Below, piece after piece: positions 6,196 to 9,000 of a DNA stretch of 9,000 bases. Positions within the stretch are counted from its first letter, which is position 1, and each line of letters opens with the position of its first letter. The notes beneath the pieces were generated by a model. The model saw nothing but the letters and a program-made list of their open reading frames with translations, made no database searches and was not told the origin of the DNA. A program made the translations under genes and the position numbers. Source of the DNA: Spirochaetaceae bacterium (GTDB lineage: Bacteria; Spirochaetota; Spirochaetia; Treponematales; Breznakiellaceae); NCBI GenBank assembly GCA_031284295.1, contig JAITAE010000015.1:1-9000 (forward strand), written 5' to 3'.

Positions 6196-6215
6196 CCGGG
6201 TGCGATAGCGCCCGG
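6196..6215 (-). terminator. GC-rich hairpin just after the metal ATPase gene
   Basis: CCGGG (6196-6200) and CCCGG (6211-6215), plus an inner GC/GC pair and a 4-nt loop, form a stem directly adjoining the ATPase stop codon on the minus strand. A run of seven T (minus strand) occurs about 30 nt further on, inside a weaker GATGAAA/TTTCATC stem (6144-6150 with 6167-6173). Neither is a textbook terminator alone, but this is the most likely end of the metal-resistance transcript. Confidence 0.4.
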
Positions 6216-6216
6216 T

Positions 6217-8385
6217 TCATCCTTTCCGCCGGTTTGACGATCGCATGACCCGCATCGCGTTAAGAACGGCGATAAGGGCCACGCCTACGTCGCCGAACAC
6301 CGCTTCCCACATGGTGGCCATGCCCAATGCGCCCATGACAAGGATGACGCCCTTGACGGACAGGGCGAATACGATGTTCTGCCAGACGATATTACGGGTT
6401 TTCCGGGCAATGCGGATCGCGTCCGCGATTTTTGAAGGCTCATCGGTCATCAGCACCACATCCGCGGCTTCGATTGCAGCATCGGACCCAAGGCCTCCCA
6501 TAGCGATACCAACATCGCTGCGGGCAAGAGACGGCGCGTCGTTAATGCCGTCTCCAACAAAAACCAGTTTACCGGAACCTGATTTATGCTGTTCCAGGGC
6601 TTCAAGGTGTTCTACCTTTTGGTGGGGCAGAAGTTCCGCGTAAACCGTATCGAGGCCGATCCGGCGTGCTATGCTTTCGCCCACAGCCTTGCTGTCGCCG
6701 GTGAGCATGACGATCCGTTTTACCCCCATAGCCCGCAAACTTTCGACGGCCTGTTTGCTGTCGGCTTTCAGTTCATCGGAGATGACGATGTATCCCGCAT
6801 ACTCGCCGTTCACCGCAAGGTAGACTGCGGTTCCTGCTTCTTCCACCGGAGGGACCGTGATTTTTGCGGTTTCAAGGAGTTTGGCGTTCCCCGCCAAGAC
6901 CGCATCTTCCCCGACACGGACGCGGACGCCCTTACCGGCAATCTCTTCATAAACGCCTATCAACCCGTCCTCAAACTCTTTCTTGTAGGCGTTTCTGATT
7001 GAAAGGGCGATGGGATGGTTGGAGGCGGATTCCGCGTGGGCGGCATAGTACAGCAATCTTTCTTCGGTAAGACCGCCTGCCGGGACGATCTTTGCTACAC
7101 AAAACACTCCCTTGGTCAAGGTTCCGGTCTTGTCAAAAACCACGGTGTCCACTTTGGTAAGCGCTTCAAGGTAGTTGCTCCCTTTTATCAGGATGCCGTT
7201 TCTCGAAGCGCCGCCGATACCGCCGAAAAAGCTCAATGGTATAGAGATGACCAGGGCGCAGGGGCAGGAGACCACGAGGAACACCAGCGCCCGGTTTATC
7301 CATTCGGCGAAGGTCGCGCCGGGGATAATGAGGGGCGGCAGGAAGGCCAGCGTGGCGGCGGAAAACACCACCGCCGGGGTGTAGTAGCGGGCGAATTTGG
7401 TGATAAAGTTTTCGGTGACAGATTTTTTGCTGCCCGCGTTTTGTACGAGGTTGAGTATCTTTGAAACCGTGGACTCTCCAAAAATTTTGCTTACTTCAAT
7501 GGTGAGCAGCCCACTCTTGTTGATTGACCCTGACAGCACGGCGCTGCCCGGCTCCACATCACGAGGCAGGGATTCACCTGAGAGGGCGGAAGTGTCCAGC
7601 GCGGAAAATCCCTCCACCACCACGCCGTCCAGCGGGATTTTCTCGCCGGGTTTCACTACGATAAAGTCCCCGGCGCGTACCGTTTCCGGGGATACCCGTT
7701 CAAGTCCGGCGGCGGTTTTCAGGTTGGCGTAATCGGGCCTGATGTCCATCAGAGCGGATATGGATTTGCGGGAATGTCCCACAGCGTAATCCTGAAAGGC
7801 TTCGCCCACCCGGTAAAAGATCATCACCGCCGCGCCTTCGGGGTGTTCGCCAATGGCAAAGGCGCCGACGGTTGCGATGCCCATCAAGAAATTTTCATCG
7901 AATATTTCACCTCTGGTAATATTCTTGATTGCCTTGATAAGAACTTCACCGCCCACCAGGAGATAACTTGCCAGAAAGACGGCAAGCCGTATAAGGGACG
8001 GCAGGGCGACGGACGGGACATAATCAAAGGCCATACCCAGGACAAAGAGGGCTATACCGAGGGTCAGGCTTAGACGCCGGAGCCATATCTTTACCGGGAC
8101 GGCATCCGCGTCTTTCACCGTCCCCGAAGCCTCGCGGTTGGGGAAGAGTGCAACATCACGCAGTTCGATAGAAGGTTCCAGCCGTTTGATGATTCCGCCG
8201 GTACGGGCCATAATGTCATCCCACCGCGCTGAATCCCGCGTTTCGATGATGAGTTTTTGCACGGAAAAATCGACCAGCGCACTGCTTACTCCTTCCAGCG
8301 CGGCAACGTGCCTTTCAATTTTTGCCGCGCATTTGGGGCAGCAGAGCTTGTCCAGAATATACTCCCGTTTTAATATCGCTTCCAT
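6217..8385 (-). CDS. cadA: P1B-2 heavy-metal-exporting ATPase (Zn/Cd/Pb)
   Basis: An inner-membrane pump expelling soft divalent cations from the cytosol at the cost of ATP. The 722-aa length fits CadA/ZntA proteins. Domains in order: a cytosolic HMA domain at 1-75 with CCPKC at 15-19; membrane helices between about 105 and 200; an actuator domain with LSGES at 268-272 (the usual TGES with Ser for Thr); the metal-site CPC at 374-376; the phosphorylated D418 in DKTGTLT; the HP dipeptide at 457-458; TGDS at 562-565; GDGINDAP at 611-618; and the final helices with K678 and D699 in the context FGDVGVALIAVLNAMR. CPC together with that K and D marks the Zn/Cd/Pb subgroup rather than copper pumps. 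The ATG at 8385 has AGGAGG at 8390-8395. That sequence overlaps the stop codon of the upstream HMA gene, so translation is coupled. Exact metal preference cannot be read. The cadA symbol is used in the family sense; zntA would serve equally. Confidence 0.95.
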   Translation of the reverse strand: MEAILKREYILDKLCCPKCAAKIERHVAALEGVSSALVDFSVQKLIIETRDSARWDDIMARTGGIIKRLEPSIELRDVALFPNREASGTVKDADAVPVKIWLRRLSLTLGIALFVLGMAFDYVPSVALPSLIRLAVFLASYLLVGGEVLIKAIKNITRGEIFDENFLMGIATVGAFAIGEHPEGAAVMIFYRVGEAFQDYAVGHSRKSISALMDIRPDYANLKTAAGLERVSPETVRAGDFIVVKPGEKIPLDGVVVEGFSALDTSALSGESLPRDVEPGSAVLSGSINKSGLLTIEVSKIFGESTVSKILNLVQNAGSKKSVTENFITKFARYYTPAVVFSAATLAFLPPLIIPGATFAEWINRALVFLVVSCPCALVISIPLSFFGGIGGASRNGILIKGSNYLEALTKVDTVVFDKTGTLTKGVFCVAKIVPAGGLTEERLLYYAAHAESASNHPIALSIRNAYKKEFEDGLIGVYEEIAGKGVRVRVGEDAVLAGNAKLLETAKITVPPVEEAGTAVYLAVNGEYAGYIVISDELKADSKQAVESLRAMGVKRIVMLTGDSKAVGESIARRIGLDTVYAELLPHQKVEHLEALEQHKSGSGKLVFVGDGINDAPSLARSDVGIAMGGLGSDAAIEAADVVLMTDEPSKIADAIRIARKTRNIVWQNIVFALSVKGVILVMGALGMATMWEAVFGDVGVALIAVLNAMRVMRSSNRRKG

Positions 8386-8393
8386 GATTCCTC

Positions 8394-8615
8394 CTAACGT
8401 GCTTTAACGATGATGTCTTCATCAACGCTCCGGGCAATACCGGCAATGGTTTCAAGCAGGGCGCTTTCGTCTCCCTCGTATCCAAGGGTGAGTTGGGTAT
8501 TCTGAAAATCCACCGACGCCTGCCGCACCTTAGGCAGGCGCTTTACCTTTTCGTCAATTTGAGCCGCGCATTTGGGGCAGCAGAGCCCTTCCAACAAGTA
8601 CGTCTTTCTTGTCAT
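8394..8615 (-). CDS. Small HMA-domain metal-binding protein
   Basis: A 73-aa cytosolic protein that is one stand-alone heavy-metal-associated domain, of the size of a metallochaperone. The binding loop reads LCCPKCAAQID, residues 12-22, so the usual xCxxC is preceded by a further Cys, exactly as in the ATPase encoded next. The rest fits the beta-alpha-beta-beta-alpha-beta ferredoxin-like fold (TYLLEGL, a helix after the Cys loop, QASVDFQNTQLTLGY, the helix ALLETIAGIARSV, then EDIIVKA). The ATG at 8615 is favoured because AGGAG (8624-8628) lies eight bases upstream; an in-frame GTG at 8624 would overlap that site. Its TAG is embedded in the ribosome-binding site of the ATPase gene, eight bases before the ATPase start. 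Likely role: binding cytosolic Zn/Cd/Pb and passing it to the pump, or buffering it; this is inference from fold and context. Confidence 0.88.
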   Translation of the reverse strand: MTRKTYLLEGLCCPKCAAQIDEKVKRLPKVRQASVDFQNTQLTLGYEGDESALLETIAGIARSVDEDIIVKAR

Positions 8616-8635
8616 GTCAAACACTCCTTAATCAT

Positions 8636-8665
8636 ATATTATTGAACAATTGATAACTCGTTCAA
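8636..8665 (-). promoter_or_regulatory. Candidate metal-responsive operator/promoter
   Basis: The 76-bp gap between the sensor and HMA genes is AT-rich and contains the dyad TTGAAC-N12-GTTCAA (8642-8647 and 8660-8665). On the minus strand the TTGAAC at 8660-8665 can serve as -35, with TAATAT (8636-8641) as -10 after 18 nt, so the dyad covers the promoter spacer. ArsR/SmtB repressors bind TGAA/TTCA-containing dyads across promoters, which fits the sensor gene just upstream. The arms here are farther apart than in the operators I know best (CzrA, SmtB), so binding is plausible but unproven. Confidence 0.5.
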
Positions 8666-8691
8666 CTGTTTGCGTAAAAAAAATAACAGCC

Positions 8692-9000
8692 TTATTCACA
8701 GACGTGTACCAGGCCCTGATCAAAGATGGTTCCCACATGTTCATCCTCCAGGGAATAGTAGACCACCTTCCCTTCCCGGCGGTACTTCACGAGCCGGGTC
8801 TGGCGTAGTGTCCTGAGCTGGTGGGAAATGGCGGACTTGCTCATGCCCAAAAGAGCCGCGATATCGCATACGCACATTTCGGCCCGCAACAGGGCGTACA
8901 GGATTTTAACCCTGGTGGAATCGCTGAACACCTTAAACAGGTCCGCCAGATCCAGCAATATTTCATCATTAGGCATCTTTTCCCTGACTGCGGCCACCAC
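8692..9000 (-). CDS. ArsR/SmtB-family metal-sensing repressor (5' end outside window)
   Basis: A winged-helix repressor that should leave DNA when metal binds, inducing the HMA and ATPase genes. At least 102 residues are visible and the frame is open to the window edge, so the true start and any N-terminal metal ligands are not seen. The body reads LADLFKVFSDSTRVKILYALL, then the recognition helix segment MSKSAISHQLRTLRQTRLV and the wing REGKVVYYSL. Two metal sites are visible. Numbering from the first visible codon, C43-V-C45 in EMCVCDIA is the alpha3 site of the ArsR/CadC type, and D86, H88, H99 and E102 are spaced 2, 11 and 3 apart, exactly as the alpha5 zinc site of SmtB. E102 is the last residue. 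Neighbouring genes for a Zn/Cd/Pb pump support the metal role. Co-transcription or a separate internal promoter with the downstream genes are both possible. Confidence 0.92.
   Translation of the reverse strand: MVAAVREKMPNDEILLDLADLFKVFSDSTRVKILYALLRAEMCVCDIAALLGMSKSAISHQLRTLRQTRLVKYRREGKVVYYSLEDEHVGTIFDQGLVHVCE

Noticed and set aside
6586..7464. Long plus-strand frames (138 and 149 codons) opposite the metal ATPase
   Set aside because: They mirror the GC-rich ATPase coding strand, contain no motifs and lack ribosome-binding sites.
8394..8624. GTG start at 8624 for the small HMA protein
   Set aside because: It would lie on the Shine-Dalgarno that serves the ATG at 8615, and the added three residues have no support.

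Overview
The window looks like chromosome from a spirochaete, most probably a Treponema-type organism. The evidence is indirect. A PilZ protein, a small hypothetical protein, tsaE, tsaB and an HD-GYP protein follow one another on one strand, an arrangement I associate with treponemes but could not check. The ApbE protein carries a relaxed spirochaete-like lipobox, and unusual GTG/TTG starts occur. Two intergenic regions carry palindromic, repeat-like DNA. Species cannot be decided from the window.

Layout, left to right. 1-173 is a GC-rich, multi-hairpin intergenic stretch. 174-1214 (minus) encodes an ApbE-type FAD:protein FMN transferase lipoprotein with a good promoter close to its start codon. 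Diverging from it on the plus strand is a close-packed run: an unrecognised 273-aa protein (1325-2146), a membrane-anchored PilZ c-di-GMP receptor (2148-2978), an RNA-hairpin-rich gap, a small 87-aa protein (3111-3374), tsaE (3423-3848), tsaB (3872-4549) and a PAS/HD-GYP phosphodiesterase (4546-5745, ATGA overlap with tsaB). A hairpin terminator at about 5767-5798 closes the run. It therefore joins two subunits of the bacterial t6A tRNA-modification machinery to a c-di-GMP receptor and a probable c-di-GMP-degrading enzyme.

5746-6216 is a gene-poor gap. It holds the terminator, a 128-bp element with imperfect terminal inverted repeats and nested internal hairpins (5834-5961), and, touching its right end, a 54-codon remnant of an ABC-2-type transporter permease on the minus strand. 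The remnant's stop codon lies inside the element.

6217-9000 (minus strand) is a heavy-metal resistance cassette: an ArsR/SmtB-family metal sensor (cut by the window edge), a small stand-alone HMA metal-binding protein and a P1B-2 (CadA/ZntA-type) Zn/Cd/Pb-exporting ATPase. A candidate operator/promoter with a TTGAAC-N12-GTTCAA dyad lies between the sensor and the HMA gene. The HMA protein and the N-terminal domain of the ATPase share an unusual CCPKC metal-binding motif and a 24-bp stretch of identical DNA. The likely logic is that metal relieves repression, the small HMA protein binds cytosolic metal and may pass it on, and the ATPase exports it.

I found no tRNA or rRNA gene, CRISPR array or intact transposase. 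The most novel-looking signals are the 128-bp structured element with its pseudogene neighbour and the duplicated CCPKC metal-binding modules.
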